Part shown: piece by piece, positions 1 to 6,804 of the stretch | Layout: each line of letters begins with the position of its first letter | How positions within the stretch are numbered: position 1 is the first letter of the stretch | Assembly (NCBI GenBank): GCA_025363475.1 | Contig: JANYDS010000085.1 | Span: 1-64,000 of the forward strand | Reading direction: 5' to 3' | DNA length: 64,000 nucleotides | Source of the DNA: Terriglobia bacterium | GTDB taxonomy: Bacteria; Acidobacteriota; Terriglobia; Bryobacterales; Bryobacteraceae | Position numbers and translations under genes: made by a program | The notes under the pieces: model-generated | Told to the model about the DNA's origin: nothing | Databases searched by the model: none | The model's input: only the letters and a program-made list of their open reading frames with translations

Positions 1-275
1 GGCGTTTGGTAGCTGAGGTCTCTCTTACGGAAGGTGGCGACAGCCCTTTTCGTTGCTCCGTTAGCACCGATGAAGATGCGCGGGAATATGCGCCCGGAAC
101 GATTGTTTCCGCAGAACTCCTCCGGGGGCTCCTAAGTGAGACCGAGATCCTGGAAGTGATCGGCACGCGGTTCATTGTTGATCCGTCCTTCTCGATCCTC
201 CTTAACGGTCGCTCAGTTCAGTTGTTCGATCTGCAAACACTCAGAACTGACAGCATAACCGTAGATCCGTGTTAG
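1..275 (+). pseudogene. C-terminal part of a GHKL/HSP90-like ATPase protein, cut at the IS21 end
   Basis: The reading frame is open at the window edge, so the start is not visible. A TTG lies at position 6, but the frame may continue upstream. The about 89 visible residues include a pattern (GTIVSAELLRGLL, then a RF...F.I.LNG..V.L.DL run) that resembles the region after the nucleotide-binding part of HATPase_c_3 / MORC-like ATP-binding proteins. The family guess comes from pattern recall. The frame ends at TAG 273-275, and this stop falls inside the TGTTAG that I place at the left end of the IS21 element. The gene is therefore probably truncated by the insertion. No continuation is visible to the right of the element. 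Confidence 0.45.
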
Positions 276-429
276 GGCCGGTTTAGAACACCCTCGGAAG
301 CGCCGGTTTTGACGGCATTTTTCTGTGCAAAGGGCTGGGATTTTGATGTGAGCGCACACTTCGGCGTTGACGCCGGAGAGGGAAGCGCGTGGGGACACCA
401 GTCCTGTTCGTGTGGGAAGAACCTTTGAT

Positions 430-717
430 TCAGGCGATGGGCACCCCTCCCGCGCCGTTGGCAGGAACAGGAACCGTGGAGGACCGCGCGTGTCTGGTGT
501 CCGGCCGGACCGATTCGATCACGAGGTAGAGTTTGTCGGCACTGTTGACCTTGCCAGCTATGCAGTAGGCCACATTGGGCCGGATAAGCTGGGCTTTTGA
601 GAAGTCGTAGAGCCGGTAAACGCGCTGCGTGTCGAGGTCCTGCAACAAAAACACCGCGCACGACGGGTACTCCGTCCGCGAGAGCAGAAACAGATGGTTG
701 GCGCTGAAGTTGAACAT
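430..717 (-). CDS. hypothetical protein, 95 aa
   Basis: This ORF lies downstream of istB on the same strand, inside the inferred IS21 boundaries. The first 70 or so residues look like a real protein (alternating hydrophobic and charged segments such as VFLLQDLDTQRVYRLYDF and ADKLYLVIES) with G/C-rich third positions. The last 20 residues are low in complexity. No family was recognised. There is no good ribosome binding site before the ATG, and a GC-rich palindrome at 741-762 lies just upstream. It could be an IS passenger gene or interrupted chromosomal DNA if the IS ends at about 762. Confidence 0.35.
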   Translation of the reverse strand: MFNFSANHLFLLSRTEYPSCAVFLLQDLDTQRVYRLYDFSKAQLIRPNVAYCIAGKVNSADKLYLVIESVRPDTRHARSSTVPVPANGAGGVPIA

Positions 718-740
718 GGAGGGAACAGTGGAACCGGGAG

Positions 741-762
741 CGGAGGGCGTGAAAGCCCTCCG
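741..762. repeat. 8-bp perfect palindromic hairpin downstream of istB
   Basis: CGGAGGGC at 741-748 and GCCCTCCG at 755-762 form a perfect stem around a 6-nt loop. It lies about 90 bp past the istB stop. No T tract follows on either strand, so it is a weak candidate for a Rho-independent terminator. It touches the GCTATTGGC that recurs inverted at 3688-3696 and may be part of the IS end. Confidence 0.5.
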
Positions 763-853
763 CTATTGGCAGCGCCGTTGAGGGGTTAACCCGGCGAACT
801 CCTCCGCACGGGGTATCTCACAGTGCGGCGCCTGAGCGGAGCCGGAGTGGAAA

Positions 854-1606
854 CTACTCTTCCGGCGGATTGGAGTTCCTGCTTGCTTTGCGCATACTGT
901 CGCCGCCCAGCAGGAAGATTTCGGAGTTCTCGACCAGCCGGTCGGCGATGGCCGTGGCAATGGTCGTATTGAAGAGGATGTTGCCCCAGTCGGAGAAGGG
1001 CGTGTTGGTGGTGATAATGGTTGAACGTTTCAGGCTGTGGCGTGTGGAGATGACCTGATAAAAGAGATTCGACGTCTGCTGGTCGAGCGATAAGTAACCG
1101 AGTTCATCAACGACCAAAAGTGTGGGGTCAGTGAACGTTTTCAGCTTGCGCACCAGCGAGTGATCGACCTGCGAAGCCAGCAGATGATTCAGCATGTCCA
1201 TCGCAGTTGTAAACAGGACGCGCTGGTTTGCCTGGCAGGCTTGCCATGCCAGCACACGTGCCAGGAAGGTTTTCCCCACGCCGGGGTTGCCGATCAACAC
1301 CACATTGGTGCCCAGAGGCAGGAACGTGAGATCCAGCAGGTGAAGGATGCGGTTCTTCGCCTGCACGCGGCTCTTGTGATGGTGGAAGTGGAAGGCGTCG
1401 ATGCTCGGTTGCGCTAACAGGCGCGAGCACTTGAAGCGGCGCTCGATGGCACGGCCCCGGCGCGCTTCCAGCTCCATGTCGGCGAGCCGTTCTATAGTGG
1501 CTGAGACGCTCAGGTTGCGGGCTGCGGCTTCAGCGATCGTCGTCTCGATCTGGTGGCTCATTGCCTTGAGGTTTAGTTGCTGTAGTTTCTGTTCGAGGGG
1601 AGTCAT
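854..1606 (-). CDS. istB: IS21 helper ATPase IstB
   Basis: This is a 250-residue AAA+ ATPase that assists the IstA transposase in target selection and strand transfer. Walker A is GNPGVGKT at about residues 106-113 and Walker B is LLVVDELGY near 155-163, both intact. The ORF extends upstream to 1672, but the ATG at 1606 is preceded by a purine-rich GGAAAG and gives the usual IstB N-terminus, so I chose it. The gene overlaps the end of istA by 77 bp, longer than the few bases common in this family. That suggests translational coupling and leaves the istA tail as a poorly conserved acidic extension. Confidence 0.95.
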   Translation of the reverse strand: MTPLEQKLQQLNLKAMSHQIETTIAEAAARNLSVSATIERLADMELEARRGRAIERRFKCSRLLAQPSIDAFHFHHHKSRVQAKNRILHLLDLTFLPLGTNVVLIGNPGVGKTFLARVLAWQACQANQRVLFTTAMDMLNHLLASQVDHSLVRKLKTFTDPTLLVVDELGYLSLDQQTSNLFYQVISTRHSLKRSTIITTNTPFSDWGNILFNTTIATAIADRLVENSEIFLLGGDSMRKASRNSNPPEE

Positions 1607-3110
1607 CACTTTCCTTTTCGGATTCAAGAATGAAGGCGTCGTATCCCAGCAGAGAGAGGGGGTCGGTAACAAGTTGGTTGAGCAGCGGATCGCGAAGCCT
1701 GAGCGGTGGTTGCGGCCGGCGCGGGGATCGCTGCTGGCGCAGGATATTGGTGACGTAGTCAGCGCCGAAAGCGCGGGCGGCAGAGGCTTTTTCGATAGCG
1801 ACAGCCACGTCCTGCGGGCCGTACTGGCGTATCAGCTCCAGCAGTTCCGGGATCTGACGGCCCAGCGCCCGGTCGGTATCGGCCATGTCGCGGAGATAAG
1901 CCTCCAGCAGTGATCGCGAACACAGGTTGTCGAGCGAATCGATCAGTCGCTGCTGCGCCTGGGAACGGCGCGCTGCGGGCCGCTGTTCGGCGAGGAGTTT
2001 TTCAAAACGAGCAGCGCCGAATGTTTGACCGCGCCGCCACGAGCGCGCATAGCTGACGACTTCCTCAACGCGGTCATAGATGGTGACGGAGCTGGAATCC
2101 GCTTTGATGGTCAGCGGTCGGCCGACGTAGCGGTGAGGCACGCAGTAACGGTTGCCGTCGAACGGGAGCCGGAGATCTTTATGCACGAGCGCTTCGGATG
2201 AATCGCGGTAATCGTAAGGGATGACAGGCAACGGTCGCAGCGCTTCAGGCTGGAAGCGCTGCAGCGGGCGTTCGCGGGTCTCGCGGTGCAAACGTTGATT
2301 GGCAACCTCGCTGAGCCACTCCCTCACCTGCCGGTTCACGTCATGCAGATCGGTGAACTCGCGCAGCGGCCAAAAATTCTGGCGGATGTAGCCGATAGCT
2401 CGTTCGACTTTGCCTTTTTCCCAGCCGCTGGCCGGATTGCAGGCATGAGGAAAGAAACCATAATCACGGGCGAAGCCGAGAAAGCGCGGGAGGAAACGAA
2501 CCAGACGGCCATCGTGTTCGGCAACGGCGGTGGCCAGATTATCGTAGGCGATTTTACGCGCTACGCCGCCCAGCACTTCGAATGCGTGAGTGTGACAGCG
2601 GGCGAAGGTTCCAAAGCTCTGGCTGTGAGTGAATTCGACATACAGCGTCCGGCTGTGCGCATCGACTAACGCGAAGGCATAGAGTTTGCGCGAATCACCA
2701 GAGTAACTGAGCGCGCCGAAATGCCCCCAATCAACTTCAAACCTTTCCCCGGCCAGCGGTTCCATCCTGACGAAGGCGCGTTTTGGTGCTTGCGGACGCG
2801 CATTTCGTACGTATTCCCGCACGATACTGTGGCCACCCTGATAGCCCATGGGGCGGAGCTTCTGCTCGATGACGGCGGCGCTCACCAGCGCGTCTTTCTC
2901 AAGCCATTCGGTGATAGCGCCCTTGAACGGATCGAGTTTGCTCGGGCGGTCACGGCGAGCCAGTTCCTGCGCCGGCGCATCGAGATACTTCCGGATCGTC
3001 TTTCCGCACATGTTGAGCTGCCGCTCGATCTTGCGAATGGGCCAGTGTTCGGACCAGTACAGCCGGTGCAGCTCATTGATCTGATCGGTGCTCAGCATTG
3101 CTTCCTTCAT
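1530..3110 (-). CDS. istA: IS21 transposase IstA
   Basis: This 526-residue DDE transposase has an N-terminal helix-turn-helix (about residues 8-45) that binds the IS ends. The catalytic core carries D127 (in FEVDWGHF), D190 (in IAYDNLA) and E236 (in GKVERAIGY), so the triad is complete. The C-terminal third carries the Mu-type beta-barrel region (VHKDLRLPFDGNRYCVPHRYVG). The ATG at 3110 directly follows the TAA of the upstream ORF. An internal ATG at 3098 has an AAGGAAG in front and is an alternative start. The element looks competent to move unless the ends are damaged. Confidence 0.95.
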   Translation of the reverse strand: MKEAMLSTDQINELHRLYWSEHWPIRKIERQLNMCGKTIRKYLDAPAQELARRDRPSKLDPFKGAITEWLEKDALVSAAVIEQKLRPMGYQGGHSIVREYVRNARPQAPKRAFVRMEPLAGERFEVDWGHFGALSYSGDSRKLYAFALVDAHSRTLYVEFTHSQSFGTFARCHTHAFEVLGGVARKIAYDNLATAVAEHDGRLVRFLPRFLGFARDYGFFPHACNPASGWEKGKVERAIGYIRQNFWPLREFTDLHDVNRQVREWLSEVANQRLHRETRERPLQRFQPEALRPLPVIPYDYRDSSEALVHKDLRLPFDGNRYCVPHRYVGRPLTIKADSSSVTIYDRVEEVVSYARSWRRGQTFGAARFEKLLAEQRPAARRSQAQQRLIDSLDNLCSRSLLEAYLRDMADTDRALGRQIPELLELIRQYGPQDVAVAIEKASAARAFGADYVTNILRQQRSPRRPQPPLRLRDPLLNQLVTDPLSLLGYDAFILESEKESDDSPRTETTATKPQGNEPPDRDDDR

Positions 3111-3632
3111 TTATGCGGCAGAATCGGCGAGCGAACCAGCAGGATGTTGTTTGCAAGATGGTGCCGGCGGGACCGCGTGAGGCGGAAGTGCTTCAATTAC
3201 CCAGACTTGTGAGGGAGCTAAGTTGTTGTTTGCAAGATGGGCGGCTCCGGACCCGATGAGCCAAACCTGTGCAGTGGAATACTTTAAGTCCAAAGCTGAG
3301 GTGTTGTTTGCAAGATTGCACAGCTTCCGTTTCCGGTCGCGGAGCTTTTGCTGTCTGCGGTTTTTCTCAACGGCGGCAGGATTCTTCTCTCGGTATTGCT
3401 TCCAGTAACCCGGATTGCGGGAGCGCCATTTTATAGGGCTGTCGAGGCACCCCTGGCGGTATTCGGGATCGGAGCCGATCTTTCTCCGGTGATACTCGGT
3501 GCGCCGCTTTCGCTGGCACCCGACTTCGCCGCAGACGGCCTGGCGAGACTGGAACTTCGATGGCTGGAAAAGTCTCTCGCAGTAAAGACAACGCCGTTCA
3601 CCCATAAGGGCGTTTGTCTCACCCCGGAGCAT
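3111..3632 (-). CDS. IS21-associated accessory ORF with zinc-finger-like N-terminus and internal repeats
   Basis: The 173-residue ORF ends with TAA immediately before the istA ATG, so it would be co-transcribed and coupled to istA. The N-terminal half has four cysteines, C15, C18, C34 and C39 (CX2C...CX4C), followed by a strongly basic region (residues about 40-110, many K/R with aromatic residues), which suggests nucleic-acid binding. The C-terminal part runs through three direct repeats and itself looks repetitive (LANNTSALDL, LANNNLAPSQ). I recall similar ORFs next to IS21 elements in acidobacteria but know no assigned function. The C-terminal 60 residues may be translated terminal-repeat DNA, not a folded domain. 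Confidence 0.55.
   Translation of the reverse strand: MLRGETNALMGERRCLYCERLFQPSKFQSRQAVCGEVGCQRKRRTEYHRRKIGSDPEYRQGCLDSPIKWRSRNPGYWKQYREKNPAAVEKNRRQQKLRDRKRKLCNLANNTSALDLKYSTAQVWLIGSGAAHLANNNLAPSQVWVIEALPPHAVPPAPSCKQHPAGSLADSAA
3145..3318 (-). repeat. three direct copies of a 15-16-bp motif spaced 78-79 bp
   Basis: The motif GTTGTTTGCAAGAT(GG) starts at 3146, 3225 and 3303, giving spacings of 79 and 78 bp. The third copy ends in T instead of GG. Between the first pair and second pair a weaker shared segment is visible (CCAGACTTGTG versus CCAAACCTGTG). The copies lie upstream of istA within the accessory ORF. They may be transposase-binding sites or regulatory repeats of the IS; a tandemly duplicated coding module is also possible. 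Confidence 0.65.
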
Positions 3633-3949
3633 TCCGGGTTACGGGAGTGGCCTTTAGAACCTGATATAGAGTGACTACCGCATCCCCGCCAATAGCTCAC
3701 CTGCCAAACCGGCGGAATTGCGGGCGTTTCTCACCGGCGATAACCCAGGATACTCCCAAACATTTCAATATAATAATGTTATTTTGTTACGAGCCCTTGG
3801 GACGTTGATGAGCGTGGCCCGTTCACGTACTTCTCTACAGGATCGAGTTGGGTAGCCTGCGGCAGTCAACCCCAAAAAACTCCACAGCAGGCCCCGCCAA
3901 CACCCCCAGCCACGATAAGCTGTAACTCACCGAAGGGATCACCCAAAAA
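3633..3949. other. right end of the IS21 element and AT-rich flank before the NHL gene
   Basis: No gene is seen here. Positions up to about 3745 carry the inferred right terminal repeats of the IS. From about 3750 to 3790 the sequence becomes AT-rich (AATATAATAATG), including a TATAAT at 3770-3775 that could be a promoter for the downstream exported protein, about 175 bp before its start. No recognisable -35 at ideal spacing was found. Confidence 0.4.
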
Positions 3950-5083
3950 ATGCAAAAAAGAACCATAACCACACTGGCCCTGACATTGGCCCTAACCGCC
4001 ACAACCGCCCTCCAGGCCCAATCCCCCCCAGCCACAATCACCGGCCCGGTAGGCCCCAGCCCCTACAACATAATCCGTTACTGGCACCAGCCATTCTCCG
4101 AACCAGGCTTCGCCTTCGGCGGCAATTCCGGCGTCTTCGCCGAATCTCCTGACCGCATCCTCATCGCGCAGCGCGGCGAAACCCGCCTCCCGGACCCCCT
4201 CCCCGCAACCTACACCGGGTTCGCCGGCTCCCTCGGCATGAACGTCCTCTCCGCCGTCGACAAACGCGTCATGAAGAAGAACTTCCTCTACGTCCTCGAC
4301 GCCAACGGCAAAGTCCGCGAACACTGGTCCCAGTGGGACAGCCTCTTCGCCGACGCCACCGGCCCCGGCCCCCACCGCATCCGCATCAGCCCCTACGACC
4401 CGCAGCACCGCGTCTGGGTCATCGACGAAAGCTACAGCGTCATCTACGTCTTTTCCAATGACGGCAGCAAACTCCTCAAGACCCTCGGCGAAAAGGGCGT
4501 GCAGGGCACCGACGGCACCCACTTCGGCAAACCGCAGGACGTCGCCTTCCTCCCCGATGGCCGCATCCTCATCGCCGACGGTCTCGACAACCACCGCGTC
4601 ATGATCATGGACAAGGACATCAAATACATCGGTGAATTCGGCGGCAAAGGCAAAGGCCCCGGCCAGTTCAACGGTGTCCACGCCGTCGCCGTCGGCCCCG
4701 AAGGCCGCGTCTTCGCCCTCGACCGTTCCGGCAGCCGCATCAACGTCTTCCACACCACCTCAGACCCCGCCAAATTCGATTTCGTCGAGGCCTTCGGCGG
4801 CTTCTCCCTGCCCCTCGACATCATCGTCAATGACGACGCCATCTGGGTCACAGACCTCACCCCCCTCCGCTTCAACAAGCTCGACTTCAAAGGCAACCAC
4901 CTCTATACATGGATGGTCCCCCGCGAACTCCCCGACGGCTACATCGAAGTCCACACCTTTTCGGTGGACTCCAAAGGCAATCTCTACGGTGGAGACAACC
5001 AGTACGGTCGCACCCAAAAGTTCGTCCCCAAACCCGACGCAGATCCAAAGTTACTAATCCACGAACCCTGGCACGCCAAATAA
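3950..5083 (+). CDS. exported NHL-repeat beta-propeller protein
   Basis: A 377-residue protein begins with a Sec-type signal peptide: basic MQKR, a hydrophobic Leu/Ala/Thr core, and a likely cleavage after ALQA at about residue 23. The mature part contains NHL-type blade motifs, for example FGKPQDVAFLPDGRILIADG (near 190) followed by NHRVMIMD, and GPGQFNGVHAVAVGPEGRVF with DRSGSRINVF. This supports a six-bladed propeller acting in the periplasm or outside the cell. Such proteins are abundant in acidobacteria and have been linked to ligand or glycan binding and, in some families, to lyase activity; no catalytic assignment can be made here. Third positions are strongly C-biased, stronger than in the neighbours. 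Confidence 0.85.
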   Translation: MQKRTITTLALTLALTATTALQAQSPPATITGPVGPSPYNIIRYWHQPFSEPGFAFGGNSGVFAESPDRILIAQRGETRLPDPLPATYTGFAGSLGMNVLSAVDKRVMKKNFLYVLDANGKVREHWSQWDSLFADATGPGPHRIRISPYDPQHRVWVIDESYSVIYVFSNDGSKLLKTLGEKGVQGTDGTHFGKPQDVAFLPDGRILIADGLDNHRVMIMDKDIKYIGEFGGKGKGPGQFNGVHAVAVGPEGRVFALDRSGSRINVFHTTSDPAKFDFVEAFGGFSLPLDIIVNDDAIWVTDLTPLRFNKLDFKGNHLYTWMVPRELPDGYIEVHTFSVDSKGNLYGGDNQYGRTQKFVPKPDADPKLLIHEPWHAK

Positions 5084-5093
5084 ATTAGGGGTT

Positions 5094-5968
5094 ATCCGTG
5101 AAAAATCCGTGGGACATTCGCGTTCATCCGTGTCGCCGTTGAATTATTTTTCTCTTATTTTCAACAACATAGCTCCAAAGGGTACAGGCGAACACCAAAA
5201 CGCCTGCTACCCTCAGTGGCCGAAAGGCACACATCAATGAGAACAGTCATCCACAACGCCATCAAAAAAGCCACCACCCCCAAACCCGTTCCCCCCACCC
5301 GCACCCCGCTGCACCTGGCCGACGCCGTCACCCAAACCAACCTTGAAGGCAAAGCCCGCGCCGCAATGAACGCTTTCCAGCACGGTCTTTCGGGCCACCG
5401 CATGCTCCTCCAGCCCCACGAACTCGAAGGCTACCGCCGCCTCAGTTCGGAACTCTACCGCGACTACAAACCGGCCAACGAAGCCGAACGCCAGTTCGTT
5501 CAGAAAATCATCGACTGCCACACCCGCATCAACCGCATCGTCGCCATCGAAAACAACATCCTCAACGTCGGCGTCTCTTCCAATTTCCGTCCCGATTCCA
5601 CCAATGACGACGAGACCGAAGCCATGATCGCCCAGGCCCGCTCGTGGACCGAAGATGAAAATTCCTTCGAAAAGCTGGGACGCTACGAATCCCGCATCTC
5701 CCGCCAGCTCGTGCAGTACTCAAAGGAGCTCGACCGCATTCAGGACAGACGAAAAAAGCACGAAAAAGAGCTCGAAGAAATCAGGCAACCCATTGCAAAA
5801 AAGCCAGATACCGCCAAAGTCATTCCGTTTCGCCAAACCGCCTCGGCCACCGCCACGCAAACTGTCGAAGTGCAAAATTCCCCTATGAAAGAATGAGGGA
5901 AGCTATACACGCCCGATAAATTGCGGACCATCCGTGCCGGATTCGTGTGGAATCGGGGTGAATCCGTG
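5094..5968. repeat. dispersed ATCCGTG heptamers flanking one gene
   Basis: ATCCGTG occurs at 5094-5100, 5105-5111 and 5126-5132 upstream of the next CDS, and at 5930-5936 and 5962-5968 downstream of it. The copies are embedded in similar context (AATCCGTGG, TTCATCCGTG). They resemble short intergenic repeat families known in several phyla. No hairpin is obvious. Confidence 0.5.
5237..5896 (+). CDS. hypothetical protein of a lineage-expanded acidobacterial type
   Basis: The 219-residue protein is mostly helical and charged. It contains a segment KARAAMNAFQHGLSGHRMLL followed by a helical NEAERQFVQKIIDCHTRINRI block. I recall this arrangement (AF.HGL.G, then a E.QLV..I.D...R.NR pattern) as a frequent hypothetical family in acidobacterial genomes. 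The region from about residue 145 to 190 has coiled-coil character (SRQLVQYSKELDRIQDRRKKHEKELEEI). ATG 5237 is preferred over the earlier GTG-type start at 5216, because the resulting N-terminus is basic and shorter. No signal peptide or catalytic motif is seen. Both flanks carry ATCCGTG repeats. Confidence 0.65.
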   Translation: MRTVIHNAIKKATTPKPVPPTRTPLHLADAVTQTNLEGKARAAMNAFQHGLSGHRMLLQPHELEGYRRLSSELYRDYKPANEAERQFVQKIIDCHTRINRIVAIENNILNVGVSSNFRPDSTNDDETEAMIAQARSWTEDENSFEKLGRYESRISRQLVQYSKELDRIQDRRKKHEKELEEIRQPIAKKPDTAKVIPFRQTASATATQTVEVQNSPMKE

Positions 5969-6010
5969 GCCGACTTTGACTTGCCAAAGCAGCCTCACCC
6001 CAACCTGTTG

Positions 6011-6016
6011 TATAAT
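6011..6016 (+). promoter_or_regulatory. candidate -10 box for the rpmH operon
   Basis: A perfect TATAAT lies 45 bp upstream of rpmH. A TTGACT is present at 5976-5981, but its 29-bp spacing is too long for a standard sigma-70 pair, and the 17-bp-spaced hexamer is poor. The promoter is likely but weakly supported. Confidence 0.4.
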
Positions 6017-6061
6017 CGATATTTCCGGTTCTCAATCCCCTTTACAAGCAGATAGAATACA

Positions 6062-6211
6062 ATGCCGAAACGTACTTTCCAGCCGAATAACCGCCGTCGC
6101 GCCAAGACTCACGGCTTTCGGACCCGCATGAAAACCTCCGATGGTCAGGCTGTCATCTCCCGCCGTCGCGCAATTGGCCGTAAAAAGCTGACTGTCAGCT
6201 CAGAAAGGTAG
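6062..6211 (+). CDS. rpmH: 50S ribosomal protein L34
   Basis: The 49-residue reading frame starts [19 protein letters not shown] and continues with the RTRMKTSDG and [10 protein letters not shown] motifs that define L34. This small basic protein sits near the peptide exit tunnel of the large ribosomal subunit. It heads the usual block with rnpA 24 bp downstream. The rpmH-rnpA-yidD-yidC order is conserved across many bacteria. In many species this block lies close to dnaA and the origin, but no dnaA is visible here. Confidence 0.97.
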   Translation: MPKRTFQPNNRRRAKTHGFRTRMKTSDGQAVISRRRAIGRKKLTVSSER

Positions 6212-6235
6212 CCCCGACACCAGGTTTTCCTGATC

Positions 6236-6631
6236 GTGTCAGCAGGCTTTCCCAAAAGTGCCCGGATCCTCCGCTCCAGCGATTTCCGAAAAGTTTACGA
6301 CAACGGGACTAGATACACTTGTCCCCTGTTCGCCGCTTTTCGTCTCGCCAAACCGGAATTCGGTGGTCCGTGCGTCGGGTTTACCACTCCCAAAGCCCTC
6401 GGCAAGGCCGTCATTCGCAACCGCATCAAACGTCGCGTGCGCGAAGCGGTCCGGCTTGAGCTGGCCGTCCTGAGTTCCGAGTGGTCCATCGTCTTCAATC
6501 CCCGGCGCAAAGCGTTCGATTGTCCTTTCACCGAACTTCAGGCCGAAGTGAAACGTCTCTTCATCAAGTGCAATCAGATGGTTTTGCCGCCAGATTTGTT
6601 GTCGCCTGCCTCAACGGGTACAAACGTCTGA
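6236..6631 (+). CDS. rnpA: ribonuclease P protein component
   Basis: The 131-residue protein binds the catalytic RNase P RNA and helps mature tRNA 5' ends. It has the family signature around residues 58-75 ([19 protein letters not shown], the RNR motif region) and the N-terminal [11 protein letters not shown] segment. The start is GTG at 6236. The C-terminal about 30 codons overlap yidD, which starts in another frame at about 6568. Confidence 0.95.
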   Translation: MSAGFPKSARILRSSDFRKVYDNGTRYTCPLFAAFRLAKPEFGGPCVGFTTPKALGKAVIRNRIKRRVREAVRLELAVLSSEWSIVFNPRRKAFDCPFTELQAEVKRLFIKCNQMVLPPDLLSPASTGTNV

Positions 6632-6798
6632 TTTCCCCCTGGCTGCCTTCCTCCTGCCGCTTTTACCCCACCTGCTCCCAATTCATGAGGGAAGCGGTTG
6701 AGGTTCATGGCGCGGGCAAAGGAATCTGGCTTGGTTTAAAGCGGCTCGGCCGTTGTCACCCTTTTCACGCAGGCGGGTCTGATCCCGTACCCCGCTAA
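6568..6798 (+). CDS. yidD: membrane protein insertion efficiency factor YidD
   Basis: The 76-residue product has the YidD signature: a hydrophobic [20 protein letters not shown] stretch, with the conserved C-R-F-Y-P-T-C-S, followed by KRLGRCHPF and GGSDPVP. It is thought to assist YidC-dependent insertion at the inner membrane. The frame is open further upstream, but a GTG at 6568 gives the normal length. The first 64 bp overlap the end of rnpA, a common arrangement. A clear ribosome binding site is lacking, so coupling to rnpA translation is likely. Confidence 0.9.
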   Translation: MQSDGFAARFVVACLNGYKRLISPWLPSSCRFYPTCSQFMREAVEVHGAGKGIWLGLKRLGRCHPFHAGGSDPVPR

Positions 6799-6804
6799 AT
6801 CCGC

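Larger units (their letters stand above)
270..3745 (-). mobile_element. IS21-family insertion sequence with accessory ORFs; ends inferred
   Basis: Intact istA and istB identify the family. The ends are inferred from matching terminal structure. On the left, GCCGGTTT occurs at 277-284 and again at 302-309, 25 bp apart. On the right, reading inward on the minus strand, the same octamer occurs at 3706-3713 with a 6/8 copy at 3731-3738, also 25 bp apart. IS21 elements are known to carry repeated transposase-binding sequences at their ends. The outermost bases are TGTTAGG on the left and GGTTATC on the right. No clear target duplication was found. A second inverted pair, GCTATTGGC at 762-770 and GCCAATAGC at 3688-3696, is an alternative inner boundary. 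With the outer ends the element is about 3.5 kb, long for IS21, because it also holds the ORFs at 430-717 and 3111-3632. Confidence 0.6.

Noticed and set aside
272-661. 129-aa minus-strand ORF
   Set aside because: It lies in the terminal region of the IS and has a composition without structure. The 430-717 frame is the better candidate.
3145-3318. CRISPR array
   Set aside because: Three 14-16-bp copies spaced 78-79 bp are too short and too far apart, and lie within an IS accessory ORF.
3992-4753. 253-aa minus-strand ORF
   Set aside because: It is antisense to the NHL gene. The Val/Gly/Ala/Glu/Asp-only composition reflects the strong C bias at third positions of the real gene.
5976-6061. replication origin or DnaA box cluster before rpmH
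   Set aside because: rpmH is often near oriC, but no cluster of TTATCCACA-like boxes or dnaA gene was seen in the interval.
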